Part shown: positions 31,001 through 42,399 of the stretch, piece by piece
How the letters are laid out: every line of letters begins with the position of its first letter
How positions within the stretch are numbered: position 1 is the first letter of the stretch
NCBI GenBank assembly: GCA_950295325.1
Contig: OX485808.1
Coordinates: 27,488,527-27,548,526 of the forward strand
DNA: 60,000 nucleotides
Direction: 5' to 3'
Source: Polytrichum commune
Taxonomy: Eukaryota > Streptophyta > Polytrichopsida > Polytrichales > Polytrichaceae
Made by a program: the position numbers and the translations under genes
The notes under the pieces: generated by a model
Told to the model about the DNA's origin: nothing
Databases searched by the model: none
The model's input: the letters and a program-made list of their open reading frames with translations, nothing else

Positions 31001-31933
31001 TCTACTTTTTCATTGTATTGCAATGTTCTCATCAATTTTGTAATTGATTCCCCCGCTGAAGGTTTTCTCGTGGTTTATAGACTCGTCGTTTCCGCATCAT
31101 GTTGTTTCTTCGTTCTACTCCCAAGTCGGAGTTTGTTTTTCAAAAAAAGAACGCAAATATTGAGGTGGATGTGGAGGCCTTGGATGTGTTCTTCAATCTC
31201 ACATCGGCAAGCACTCAACTCATGAACGGAAAAGTGCCATGGAGAGGTGGTAGGGAGAAAGACTCGGAATCGATGCAAATCTTAATAGAGGCTTTAACAA
31301 CTCCCGCATCGGTTGTCCTCGATGCTTATGCATCTACATGTTGGTTTATCTCTTACTCAAAGGACCTATTATATCATCTCCCAATGTGTTTTAATGAAAT
31401 CATTGTAGTGTTGTCAGTGGCTTGTGCAAATTAACTGACATTTCAACATTTCATTGGCAGGTGCATCTATTCATGCTTGCAGAAATAGTGGGCGCCATCT
31501 AGTGGCATATGAGGAAGATTCTGCATTGTTTGATGCCATTCTATCCCCATTAAGTGATCCACCACCAACTGCTACTGTAGGTGGATTTATGCCATATAAT
31601 GCCTCCATCGATTCCGATGAAGAGCCTGTTAAGAAGGTTGCGAGAAAAAGTCGATTGAGTACGTAAGTTTTCAATTTCTCCATATTGTTTGTTAATTTGG
31701 CCCTCCAATGTCTGATATGTGTGCACTAGAAGTCTAACACTTATGATGTCAATTTGCAGAAAAAAGAAAACATGACTTCATCTCCGAATATGGGTTTGCC
31801 AATATGTGCAGAAAATGTTGCACAGATCATGGCAAGATCAGTGACGCCAACTCCTCGCCGTATATCTACACGAATTGCTCATAACCCGTATGTAGATGAT
31901 GAGGCGATTCAATGCGATGATCTAAGTGATTAA

Positions 31934-32436
31934 GCTAAACTAGTTTAGGGACATTTAGGTAGTTGTCAATGCCATCCACTATGTGTTTGATTGGATTGGA
32001 TATTATTTGGTGGATGTGTGACAAAGTTTGGATTCATCATTTGAAATTACCACAATTAGTGGACATTGAATTGTGTGAGCAATTTCCTCTTATTCCTAAA
32101 CCCTATATCCTAAAACTTAATTACCTCTATCAATCCATTTCTCAAACTTACATGAATTTTAGAAATACAGTTTAGAGCAATACTTGGAAGGTGCTTGCAT
32201 TGTTATTACAATTGGATGTTGCATCCAACAACAACATTCAAAATATTTTTCAAACCCTCATGCCAAGCTTGCAGTTGTTGAATTTAAAAGTAGAGTTAGG
32301 TATTCATGAGGATAATTACATTTTTTGACTATCCATTAATTTTATTATAGAAAAAAAATTATTATTTATGCCAAAATACCACGGATATAGGGTACTAGTG
32401 CGTGTATTTCCAAAAATCTTTCCTCACCTACCGTTC
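31934..32436. other. 3' region of element A without a gene
   Basis: AT-rich DNA between the last exon and the right end. Near 32377-32397 it holds CCACGGATATAGGGTAC, whose complement matches the CTAT-CCGTGG subterminal motif of element B. No ORF supported. Confidence 0.5.
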
Positions 32437-32495
32437 ACAAGTTACTGCTCATCGCTCACCGCTCATTGCTCACCACTCACATGATAGCACTCCCC
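32437..32495. repeat. Right end of element A with inverted GAGC iterons
   Basis: Plus strand GCTCATCGCTCACCGCTCAT and following bases are the complement of the iterons at the left end, followed by the terminus at 32495. Confidence 0.78.
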
Positions 32496-32504
32496 GAGAG
32501 GGTC
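32496..32504 (+). repeat. Right target-site duplication of element A
   Basis: GAGAGGGTC, partner of 19630-19638 with one mismatch. Confidence 0.75.
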
Positions 32505-33235
32505 CATGGGTTGGGGTATGCACTTGATTTCTTATTGTGTAGATAGGGGTAGTTGGAGGGCTTTAATGTTTTGTTTGGTTGGGTTTCAATCTTCTTGTTA
32601 AGGGGTTGGAGTATGTAGGGACCCTCTCGGTTCCGAGAGGGTCCATGGGTTGGGGTATGCACTTGATTTTTGGTTGTGTAGATAGGCGTAGTTGGAGGGC
32701 TTTAATGTTTTGTTTGGTTGGGTTTCAATCTTCTTGTTAAGGGGTTGGACTATGTAGGGACCCTCTCGGTTCCGAGAGGTCCATGGGTTGGGGTATGCAC
32801 TTGATTTTTGGTTGTGTAGATAGGCGTAGTTTGAGGGCTTTAATGTTTTGTTTGGTTGGGTTTCAATCTTCTTGTTAAAGGGTTGGACTATGTAGGGACC
32901 CTCTCGGTTCCGAGAGGGTCCATGGGTTGAGGTATGCACTTGATTTTTGGTTGTGTAGATAGGCGTAGTTGGAGGGCTTTAATGTTTGGTTTGGTTGGGT
33001 TTCAATCTTGTTGTTAAGGGGTTGGACTATGTAGGGACCCTCTCGGTTCCGAGAGGGTCCATGGGTTGGGGTATGCACTTGATTTTTGGTTGTGTAAATA
33101 GGCGTAGTTGGAGGGCTTTAATGTTTGGTTTGGTTGGGTTTCAATCTTCTTGTTAAGGGGTTGGACTTTGTAAGGACACTCTCGGTTCCGAGAGGGTCCA
33201 TGGGTTGGGGTATGCACTTGATTTTTGCTTCCCTC
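32496..33235. repeat. 139-bp tandem array, right part (about five units)
   Basis: It resumes with GAGAGGGTCCATGGG, exactly where the left part stopped, and runs to about 33230. Palindromes lie near 32617, 32757, 32896, 33035 and 33174. Together with the left part the original array had about 16 units. Confidence 0.93.
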
Positions 33236-33803
33236 TCTTTATCCTTCTCTTGATATGGTTCTGCATGTCAGCTATCAACCTCCAAAGCATGTCTATTCCA
33301 ACACTCCCAAAACCCTCCCATGAACCAAACACATCTTACGGCACTCAAGAGTTCATAACTTATGATTCTAAAACAAAGGAGATGAGTATCACGAGATCTT
33401 ATACAAGTGTTCGCACGAGGGATAGTCCTATATTTAATGCCCAACTGGGTCTTTGTCATTCGTTCTATTCCTGTCTTGAAACATCAAGTTTATCTGTAGA
33501 CCTAATTATGAATCATGCTTTAAGTCGGCGCCAAATAATCATATAATTGTTTGTCGAGTAGAATGTCTACCATGACTTGCACGCTATACTAATATATATC
33601 GTGACAACGATACCCATCACTTTTAGACTCAAGGGCAGCTGTTTCCATGTTGAAAATATAAGTGAAGCTTTCGTTCAGAGTTCATCCATCATGTGGATCA
33701 TGTCGTTGTCGTTGGCAGCCCATTTGTAATATATAGATGGCCCACAATGTTCAGAATCCTCTTTCATATTTTCCTCTTAGTACAAGTCCTCACTCCCCTC
33801 ATC
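33236..33803. other. Upstream region of transposase copy 2
   Basis: About 570 bp between the end of the array and the likely start codon. Short ORFs here have no recognisable product. It probably contains the transposase promoter of element B, but I see no clear TATA box. Confidence 0.45.
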
Positions 33804-35778
33804 ATGGCTCATATTCCTGCTAAAGCAGAGTTGGGGATGGTTGTCCTCTATGTACATGGAGTGAGAGTCCCACTTACCTTTCGGATGGAAGAGGACGGAC
33901 TAGCTTACGTGACGTCACAACGTCTGAGTCTTCGGTTCGGCTTCAGAGAGGACACTATTAGTGTTGAGGAGGATATTTTTGACGATTTGACGTCAGAGCT
34001 TACACACACGCTTGGTCGGTTATCGCAGCAAGATGAGAGAAATAATTTGTTTTGGAGTCTTTATCCAGGTAGTTACCGAGTGTATGGCCTCACTGATTCT
34101 CAGATGGCTGCATCTACTGAGATCCTCACTCCTCGTTGTTCCTCTACCTGCACCATTCAAACTCTTCTGCCACGTGATGTGAAGGTCAAGCTTGAGCCCG
34201 GTCTCGACACGCCAATTGTAGAAAACGTTAGAGTTCAGTCTGTAATTACACTTTCTTCAGATGAAGAGGGCAGTCCCACCAAGCCCCCGCCTCAGGTTAT
34301 AGTTAGTGGGAACATTCCTAAAGTACATCATTTGTCGCAAGAGATTGTTAGCATATTTCCATTGCTAAAACAACTTGCAGGAAGGCCGGGAAAAAAATGT
34401 TCTAAAAAAATTAGATTACTCAGTGATTAGACACGAGAGAGTAGAGTACCTTCCTGCTGTGTTCGATGGTGTTGTCATATTTGAGTTGCCACCCGCTGGT
34501 GACACGGCCGCACGGTCACAGGCTAAGTCAATGTAGGGAATGGACAAGCGTTACGACGGCCATTTGTGGACGAAGACCATCACCACCAATATCACAAACG
34601 ACGTTGGTTTGTCCTTTTGTTATTCCACCTGCGTTGGACACCTGCGTTGCAACAACAAGGAGTGCGAATATCTGAACCACCGACCTCGCATCTTCCAAGT
34701 CAACGAGACAGAGTTTGAAGGTTATACCCTCCAAGCCTTTGTAGTGGATCAATCACCCCCAACTAACTCTACGCTTGTTTGCAAGGTATGTAAAGAACCC
34801 CCTGCATGTATTGCCAAATGTGGAGCTAAGATTTATTATGTGGTTGGCAAAAGCAACCAAACCAGAGCGTGTATCCACCTAGGAACTCATGATCACCCAG
34901 TCAAGGTGGGCGACTACAGAGACACTAAGGCTGAGATCAATGGCCTAATTGAAGAGCAGATCGAGAAGACTCCACAAGCTACCAAGAGTGCAGTGGTGTT
35001 GGAGGCTAGCAAAGTTCTAATTGGAAACTATCTTCTTCAACCCGAGGACGCGCCACCAAAGAAGCTGACTCTAGAGGAACTTGTTCCTGTATTTAACCGA
35101 TGCAAGGACATGGCTTCCCCAAACATCCGCAAGAAGGTCATGAGCTTCCGTTTCCTGAGAAGGTATGGTATCATGGACTTTATCACCAAACTCCGTGGAA
35201 TCAGTTTATGGGCCTTTGTTCAAGAGAACAAATTTCCAGGTCAAGGGGCTGATCTTGACAAGGTTTTTGTCTTCAAGATGTCGGAAGTCGGGCCTACTAG
35301 TGGGATAGACTTGGTGAAGATTTGGAGAATGCCTGGATGATGTTTGACCATGTCAAATGGGTAAGACAATGGACCACAATGGCATGCCACGTGTATGACT
35401 GCACGTATTGCCGTGTCATGACCATTGCAAGCTGTGACATGCAATCCGAGGACTCTGATGCCCAGATCGTTTTCTGGAAGAATCTCAATGTTGTCATAGA
35501 GAGGAATGGCGTTGTTAAGCCCAACTTCAAGGGTTTCATGGCCGACAGCGCCCAGGCCAATTGGAATACAGTTCGGGTCATATATGGCAACGGGAAGAAG
35601 GAGGACCGCATGGACGACCGGGAGAGGAACTGTCAATTTCACTGGACCCAGTCTATTGTTAAGTATACCGAGAAGTACATTCCCGAAGAACACTGGGAGC
35701 AGCACAAGAAGATGTGCCACCAATATAGGACCGCGAGGACCATGGACGAAGCGGAGAGTTTGTACCACGAGGTTCGTA
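33804..35778 (+). pseudogene. SWIM MULE-like transposase copy 2, 5' half
   Basis: Starts MAHIPAK at 33804. It aligns to copy 1 through YPGSYRVYGLTDSQM, the acidic TLSSDEE linker, KSAVVLEASKVLI, FKGFMADSAQANWN and RERNCQFHW, and stops matching at MDEAESLYHEV. Defects are a frame change in the A-rich tract near 34390-34410, a TAG at 34534-34536 where copy 1 has Asp, and a frame change near 35315. The remaining C-terminal half is not downstream but lies inverted at 37882-36172. The MULE-like D...D...C-x2-H residues are all on this half; the SWIM finger is on the other. Confidence 0.82.
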
Positions 35779-36171
35779 GTTATGCTGAATTGGCAAGGGG
35801 CAAACCAAAACGCATTAAATTCAATCAATGAAACCAAGTGAACAACCATTGATTGGCAATTATAAAGCGATACATACTTAGTACCAATAGTGCAACCCTT
35901 AAAAGGGACCGGAGTTTCTATCTATCTATCTACCAATAGTGCATTGGTGGGTGCTTACAAAGTAGTCGTGCATAGTGTACTTGTGCTAGGTGGGAAGACA
36001 TTAGTGGTTAAAGATATAGATACACAATGCAATCAATGTGAATGACAAGACCTTTTATATTGAAAAAGACAATATGAATCTTATATTGCTGACTCAATTC
36101 ATGTAACGACGAGGGAATTTTGAGTGGCCACCGTCCATTGACAAGAGTCTAGGCAGTTTGTAGATTGCCTC
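35779..36171. other. Inverted-segment tail between the two transposase halves
   Basis: About 390 bp without supported coding. If the 35779-37878 segment was inverted, this was originally the 3' flank of the gene. Confidence 0.45.
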
Positions 36172-37882
36172 CTACTTTTTAGCCAAAGGGTGAGTCAAGA
36201 GTCCGCTTTCTAGGACTAGCTTGACCTCGTTGAAGCTAAAAGTAGGCGCGTGAATGAAAAGGTCGGCCTCGGGATCACGGTGGCAAACCTTCAAAAGGAT
36301 GAAGTACACATGCTTGCAATAAGAGAATTGGGTCCTCCCTCGGAACTTAGTCATCGTCTTCTTGAATGCAGGGCAAGTGCAACCCAGGAAAGAGCTGATG
36401 GTGACCTGGTACTGTGTGATGGAGGAGGAACACCTGAATCCAACCCGATGATGCAACCATGGCCTGGATGAGGTATCATAGTGATGGAACGGAGGCAAGC
36501 TTCGAGGGAGTCGGAGGAGGCCATGGAGAGTCGCTGTGCCGGATTTGGGCGAGTGGTAGTGCGTTTGACCATCTTACCGTCTCTCTTACCAGGGTAGCGG
36601 TCTGCTTCTGCAGGAACGGGCACCGCGCTGAGATTTGCAGGCGGCGGGGCAGAAGAGAAGAGGCGTCTTGGAGAGAACGGTTTCTTATGCGGGAGTTGGA
36701 ATCCAGCCGCTTCAAGGGCAAGAATTTCAGTGAGCTTGAGGTTTGTGCCTAGCTTCACCGGCCAAACGTCTGGAATCAGGGGCATTTCCTGGTCTGCAGA
36801 GTACTTAGCAACCCATTTGCGCCTTGTGCCCTTCACGCACCTGTCAATGTCGTCGGAGAAAAAGAAGAATTCTGTCCTCTCTGAAACATTCCTGCGTATA
36901 TTAGTCCAAACTCCAGTGTAGGTAGGCACGGCGGTCGAATTGGCGCCCCTCACAATTCTCTCGGTACACTTCTTCTTCGTGACAGCTCTCTGGGCCCAAC
37001 AACACTTCGCCGAGGTTTTGGGAAGTCTTGATATGTGCCACTCCTTGACGTTAACCTTTGTCTCCTCAACAACATTAACATGACGGATCCCTCCCTCGTT
37101 CGGTGGGGACGAAGGGATGCTCTCAGGCTCAGGCGCAGGGGGGTGATCTTTTTGGATGTACGTATCATCTTCAGTATCTTCTTCTATAATGATGGGCATC
37201 TGCACAGGACGAGACCTCACAGCACGTCCTGAACCTCTTGGATGTGAGAAGTTTACCTTGTCAGGCCGATGAGACTCCTCTTCAGCTCCAAGAGGTAGAT
37301 CTACTTTCTGCTTTGTGGACCCGAATACCTCTTCTCCAGCCATTCGAGGCTCACGGGTACAAAACTCTTATGCTCCAGGCATGTCCAACATGGGGTCTTC
37401 AAGCACTAAGGGATTATCTGTTTGTTTCACCCTGCGTTCTGCCATCCTTAATTTGAGCTCTTTCTTTGTAGGGCATGTTCCGCCGATGTCACCTTTCAGG
37501 AATTGGTAGTAATTAACAACCTGTAGGAAGCCTCGAACGAAGTCGTCCACTGTAGCCACGTAGAGGTCACCGCCGTTGTTTCCAGACGCTTGAAGCCACT
37601 TGTTGTGTATTGTTTCGGCGAGATTACATGAAGGCATTTCTGCTAGTTCTTCTTCTGAAAATTTCTGCGAGTACATAGTGGAAGTAGTTAGAGATTAGAG
37701 AAGAGTTGTTTCAGATTAGGATAATGTGAAAAAAATGAAAAAAAATGAAATGTTTTAGGAAAATATACCCCGGTCATGAAGCCTCCCCATTGGCGATAAC
37801 GGTAGTGCCAGAATGCAAGCCAGAGCTCTAGTTTGTTTAGTGCCTTCTCTGTCACTGCCTCGGCAGAAACCCACCATGTACG
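36172..37882 (-). pseudogene. SWIM MULE-like transposase copy 2, 3' half (inverted)
   Basis: Minus-strand homology to copy 1 begins at RTWWVSAEAVTE, precisely where the plus-strand half ends. It continues through LAFWHYRYRQWGG, an intron between about 37770 and 37676, CNLAETIHNKWLQASGN, FGSTKQKVDLPLGAEEESHRPDKVNF, HISRLPKTSAKCCWA, WPVKLGTNLKLTEILALEAAGFQL and SPRRLFSS. It ends in the SWIM finger CTCPAFKK...CKHVYFI and a stop at 36172-36174. The frame changes once near 36420 between the 37343-36351 and 36498-36172 ORFs, so it is also broken. Confidence 0.82.
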
Positions 37883-38330
37883 TAGCCCGTGCTCCACTAC
37901 AAGATAAACTACATTCACGTCCATATTCGGCACCACACTTGGCATTTGTCCTAGGTGGGAACGTTTCAACAATGGACCTCGTCCGCTCAACACACTAAGT
38001 GTTTCCCGGGAATAAGTTCCCGGGGGGATTTTTCCAACCTTCGAGTATGCATGAGGTGGCAAGGGCACCTCCACCTTCTCCTCAAAAACCAAGGTGTCAC
38101 TAGTTTCATGTGCTGGTGAAGGGTCTCCTCTCGGAACTAATCGGACCTCGAGATCCTTGTCCTCATCCATAACCCTAGCAGTAGATAACCCAACCCTATA
38201 GTGACCAGGTAGCAAAAAATCAATCGAAAATAGTCGACCATAGCCCAAGGTTATATATCCCAGAGAAAGGTGTTTGGCGCCCTTGAGAAACGACCTTCGA
38301 AGAAATAGATGATACTCATCCTGTAGAAGA
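37883..38330 (-). pseudogene. N-terminal-like transposase fragment
   Basis: The minus-strand frame entering from upstream of the inverted half contains LFSIDFLLPGHYRVGLST, resembling LFWSLYPGSYRVYGLTDS of copy 2, followed by a proline-rich stretch without match. It may be part of a further SWIM transposase copy placed beside the inversion, or shuffled sequence from the same rearrangement. Evidence is one short similarity. Confidence 0.4.
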
Positions 38331-38439
38331 CAACGAAGACAGACATGTTAAAAAAAATTGTTTAAATCAACCAATATTACTGGAAAGTGAGAGCACGGTA
38401 ATAGGAAAAAAATAGGAATTTCTCAATCTTTAAACCCCC

Positions 38440-38622
38440 TGGGTCCACGGTTATAGGTCTCAAAACTTGGCCAAAAATAATAATATTTTGGGAATATTTA
38501 TGAAATATATTCCAACTGCTAAATTTTACGAGCTAAATTTAGCAAAAACATTTATATTTGGATTATGGTCTCCATTTTATGCTCTCCGCTCTCCGCCCAT
38601 TGCTCGCATACAAGTCTCGTCC
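38440..38622. repeat. Right subterminal and terminal sequence of element B
   Basis: CCACGGTTATAGGTC at about 38451 is the inverse of the subterminal CTAT-ACCGTGG motif, and GCTCTCCGCTCTCCGCCCAT at 38581-38600 is the inverse of the left GGAGAGC iterons. The terminus is at 38622, followed by TGCCCAACT. Confidence 0.62.
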
Positions 38623-38631
38623 TGCCCAACT

Positions 38632-39104
38632 GCCTTAAAAAAACATTCAACGACGAATGTATCCTTCTGAAGCCGCTCCCACAGCACCGCCCTTTCGCAG
38701 CGCCCATATCCTCTTTTTTCGTGCCTTCATCGAAAAATTCTTCCCCCGTTCTCCCTTGCAAGTGCCGCACCGGAGCTCGGCTTTCCCAAACCAACAAGAG
38801 AGAGAGCTGGAAAAAAAACTCTCGGCCCTCCTTTTCCTCTGCTTTCCAGAGATTATCCACTTAAGCCGGCCTCTCCTAAAACAAACAATTTCCTTGGCTT
38901 CTAACCCTTTAGACTTAAGCATCACTAAGCTTCTAACTAAAACTAATTTACTTATTTTTGGTTTTTTTCTTTAATAATTCCTAGACTTGGAACACTTAAT
39001 TCAATTCTATCTAATCTTTGAAACTTCTACTCTTTTTTTGTCCTTCTCACTAACTCAATCAAATGCTAATTCTAAACTTCTGGGCATTTCTAAGGCTAAA
39101 TTCA
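38632..39104. other. Spacer between element B and methyltransferase-like copy 2
   Basis: About 470 bp; pyrimidine-rich at first, then AT-rich. Several overlapping short ORFs on both strands, none recognisable. Copy 2 of the methyltransferase-like gene loses homology at its right border. Confidence 0.4.
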
Positions 39105-42100
39105 ATTGTGGACACATAATTGGGCTCACACAGAAACATCGATACCAGAGCACACTTTCATGCCATTCATACCCCACCGATCTCTCAATAACGTGAAGTC
39201 ATAAGTAGCTGAATACGTACGAACATCTTTACATTCCAGATAGAACAAAAAAATGAACACATCGTCGTGAAGGAACGAAAATGCGAACTCAAATATTGCT
39301 TTAACTTTTGTGGTTTATGCTTGTTCCATTCTGGAATGACTGAGGGAGGAGAAGAAATACGAGGAACATGGTGACCTTCAAGTAAGTCTGCAATCAATAA
39401 ATCAAACCCTCGGTGCGGACATGTGTTGCTAGACACATGTGTGGATCTCATGATACCAAACTATTACACATAACAACAAACAATTGATATTGCTTTCAAT
39501 TGAACCTCAATGAAAAAATATTTCAAGAAAAACAATTTGAGATAAAATATATATAAACATTCGCAAGATACTTACTTGTTTGACAAATTTGTTTGTCTTT
39601 AATAACACTTAATGAGATGCTCCAGTGACGATATTAAAAACGAAAGTTTGAGGCCATACTTCTTTTGTGGATATCTCGGTCATTTGCACAAAACTATCAT
39701 GATGCGCGAAGTCTACATGATCATTAGTTGCACATGTTCTTGAAATCACATGTTTATCAGTTTCACGTATATCTGAAACCACATTTTTTTGAGGAGGAAT
39801 GATAGTTGTTTTTTAACCACGTTTGCGTTTTCTACCTAACTCTGGAACTACACTAGAACCACTCCTGAATGAGTCAATTTCAAAATGGTATATCATCGCC
39901 AACATAATTTCTTCTTCTTCTGCAGTACAAAACGTGAGCGGACATTCCAAAGGGCACGATTGCAAAAAATTTAGAGGCCATGTTTCCATATGAGATGCTG
40001 TAAAGATACAAAGATCATTAGATTTGTCAACCCACGCTGCCAAATATTGAGGCAAATTTTGTTCGCAAATATCTACAATCAATTTCAATAGACAAGGTTA
40101 GAAATTATTTTTAAAATAATTACAAAGAAAATGAAGGAACTTACGTAATCCAAAAACACTTATATAAACCATTGCGATGAATATATATAAACAACCTAAA
40201 TTACATCAAAATATTCAACCTGTAAAGAACACGTTTGATGACTAAATTTGCTTCACAAATTTTTGTGAGCTGGGTAGGTTTTGTAAGTGGTGGATTTCCT
40301 TTCATCATTGTTAAAAATGATTTTTCCTATAGCAATACTCTCCACTTTTCGATGTAATCCGAAACAGCTAGTGTTCGATGCGATACTTCTTATATCATCT
40401 TTCATTGATTCAAAGTCGCTAACAACGACTACTTCCACCTATACATGAACACATGAACATATAAATATATAAATATATGAACATATGAACATATGAACAC
40501 ATCAACAAATTAATCTACAAAATCATACATTAACAAAATGATTATTTACTATCAATGAAAATAAAGGTGCTTGAGCCCAAAATGGTGTTTTTGACAACCA
40601 TGAATCTAGTTCATAGTCTTTGGTATCATTTGAAGTCAAATGTAAAGAAACCCGAGACATAGAACTTGAATTCTATCATTTAAACCATCTCGCTATGAAT
40701 TGACCAGGTACACGAGTAGTGGCTATGTTTTGTAGCTTCTCCAATGTCAGTTCTAGTTTAGAGTTGGATGTCTAATGTTGCGTCCAAAAAAAATTTAAAC
40801 CAAAACCGAACATAATATAATACATCATGACGATTTAGAAAAAGTTGCATAAAAAACATACCTCCACCATGAAAACCTATTTGCAGGATCGGATACTGCA
40901 AGCATCTTATCAAAAAAAAATTCTGAAACGATTTGATAATCATAGCTATAGCTTTGCTCATTTTCTTCTACTCTCCTTTTGCAGATTGTTTTTTGATTGG
41001 AGTCCTTTTTTTGTACAACCTAGATACTTCATCCGCAGCAGCCACTACCTCTCTCTGTAGACAAAAGTCATAAACCAACAACAATTACATACTAAAAACT
41101 CTTTGAATCAGACATAAAAACAAACAAAAACTATACTTTGTACCTTATAAACCAAGGTAGCAAACACATCAATCGTTAAAGGGTACCATATATTCCTCAA
41201 TTTGTTTTTCACGCAATTCACATAGTCTTCCAAAGAAATAAGCTCCTTAAACTCATCAAGCTTCAATATCCCTATATTACGTATGCGATGGATCTTGTGT
41301 GGGCAATTGGTTTTGACATGATCATGCTTAGTGGATCTGGAATAAAGACAAAATACAAATTAGCAAAAATATAATAAAACAAAAAAATAAACTTCAAATA
41401 AAATTATGAGATATGGTAGTTCTTACTAACGAATTGACATCATTCATAGCATCTAGGAGCACCCCGACTGAGCCTTTGGATCCCAAAAAAAACAATCCAC
41501 TAAATAATGCCAATGCTTGTCGTCATAATAATGACGTTCAATATGGCGTAGCCATGTTGTCACTGGATGGTTACCCTCCCAAACATAAAACATTTTGCCC
41601 TTGAATTTGAGCAAGTCCTTGTCCTAGCCAATGTTTCCTCAAAACATTGATTTGCATTTTGCCAAAGTTGGTTCCAAGAGCTAATTGTCCTGTCCGTAAC
41701 ATCAAGACAAGTACCATCATTTTTGGCAATCGATACATATAACACACGATCCCTTTCCTAATAGCCATTGGAAAATTCAGTTTCCAATAATTGAACATTA
41801 GCCTCAAGGATTGGTCTAACCATGATAAAACCACAAGACGACACAATGGAACAAAAAATCGCGACTTCGTGTGTGGAATCACACGAAGTTGGTTGATGAT
41901 AGAATTAAAATCTCTTCTTTTGAGCTTACGGGCATCAAAATCCTTGTCTTCCAAAACCTAAAAATCAACAACCATATAACAATGTAAAATTATGAGAAAC
42001 CCATGGTTAATTACAGATAAACCAATTGACCAACAAAACTCTAATCACCAATAGAAAATCTTTTACTAACTTATGCTTTAAAGAACAAATGAAATATTCA

Positions 42101-42399
42101 TTAACATATAGATAAGAAGACCAATGAAACAAAGATGGTCATTATCAGGTTGCAAATGCACATTCACAGTTTTATGTTGGTCACTAATCACGTTTTAAAA
42201 TTTTATCGCAAGCAAATAAAATTAAAAAAACAAAAGACAAGAATTATTATGATGGCACACGATTGATTGTTGTAAATTGTTTTTTCAAATATTAGTTTAT
42301 GATTGTTTACAGTGTTTAATCATCTAGCAAAACCATAAAATTATGCACAGAGATGATCAAGTGGGTTTACTAGGGATCTCAATAGGTTTTGAATATCAT

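Larger units (their letters stand above)
23994..31933 (+). pseudogene. Methyltransferase-like second gene of element A, copy 1
   Basis: Reconstructed exons: 23994-24293, about 24560-24731, 28008-28579, 28674-28866, 28955-29152, 29237-29452, 29551-29779, 29892-30504, 30618-30965, 31081-31339, 31461-31662 and about 31760-31933. Junctions join in phase; the donor at 24731 appears to be a GC donor (CAG|GCAAGC). The N-terminal part has a basic exon (KRKKKRG) and an acidic exon; the middle is a domain I do not recognise (SRVSIPLCRLIPLP, WRRHID). The C-terminal third resembles a beta-class amino-methyltransferase: motif IV-like FDLIIADLPEG, then REKDSESMQILIEAL (motif X), then VVLDAYAST...ACRNSGRHLVAYEED (motif I). 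A TGA at 28497-28499 stands where copy 2 has Trp, and a one-base shift near 29655 breaks the frame. The substrate is unknown; DNA N4-cytosine or N6-adenine would be the family expectation. Confidence 0.7.
19639..32495. mobile_element. Element A: two-gene MULE-like transposon (SWIM transposase plus methyltransferase-like gene)
   Basis: 12.86 kb inserted into the 139-bp array; array sequence resumes in the same orientation on the far side. The left end is GAGGGAAGCTAAGACATGAGC followed by GATGAGCGGTGAGC-type iterations; the complement of the right end is GGGGAGTGCTATCATGTGAG followed by GGTGAGCAATGAGC iterations. Inside are two genes in divergent orientation with start codons 428 bp apart. Both carry inactivating mutations, so this copy is probably immobile by itself. 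The outer flank is a 9-bp duplication with one mismatch. Confidence 0.8.
17954..38622. mobile_element. Element B: MULE-like DNA transposon interrupted by element A
   Basis: The left end reads TGGGGAAAGTTAGTATGCGAGC then GGAGAGC repeats. The right end, on the complement, reads GGACGAGACTTGTATGCGAGC then GGGCGGAGAGCGGAGAGC. Both therefore share GTATGCGAGC followed by GGAGAGC iterations as inverted ends, flanked by near-identical 9-bp sequences. Without element A (12.86 kb) it would be about 7.8 kb. It carries a 139-bp palindrome-bearing array near its left end and one SWIM transposase gene, now split by inversion and frameshifts. It has no methyltransferase-like gene. The family call rests on the transposase, the TSD length and the iterated ends. 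Confidence 0.65.
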
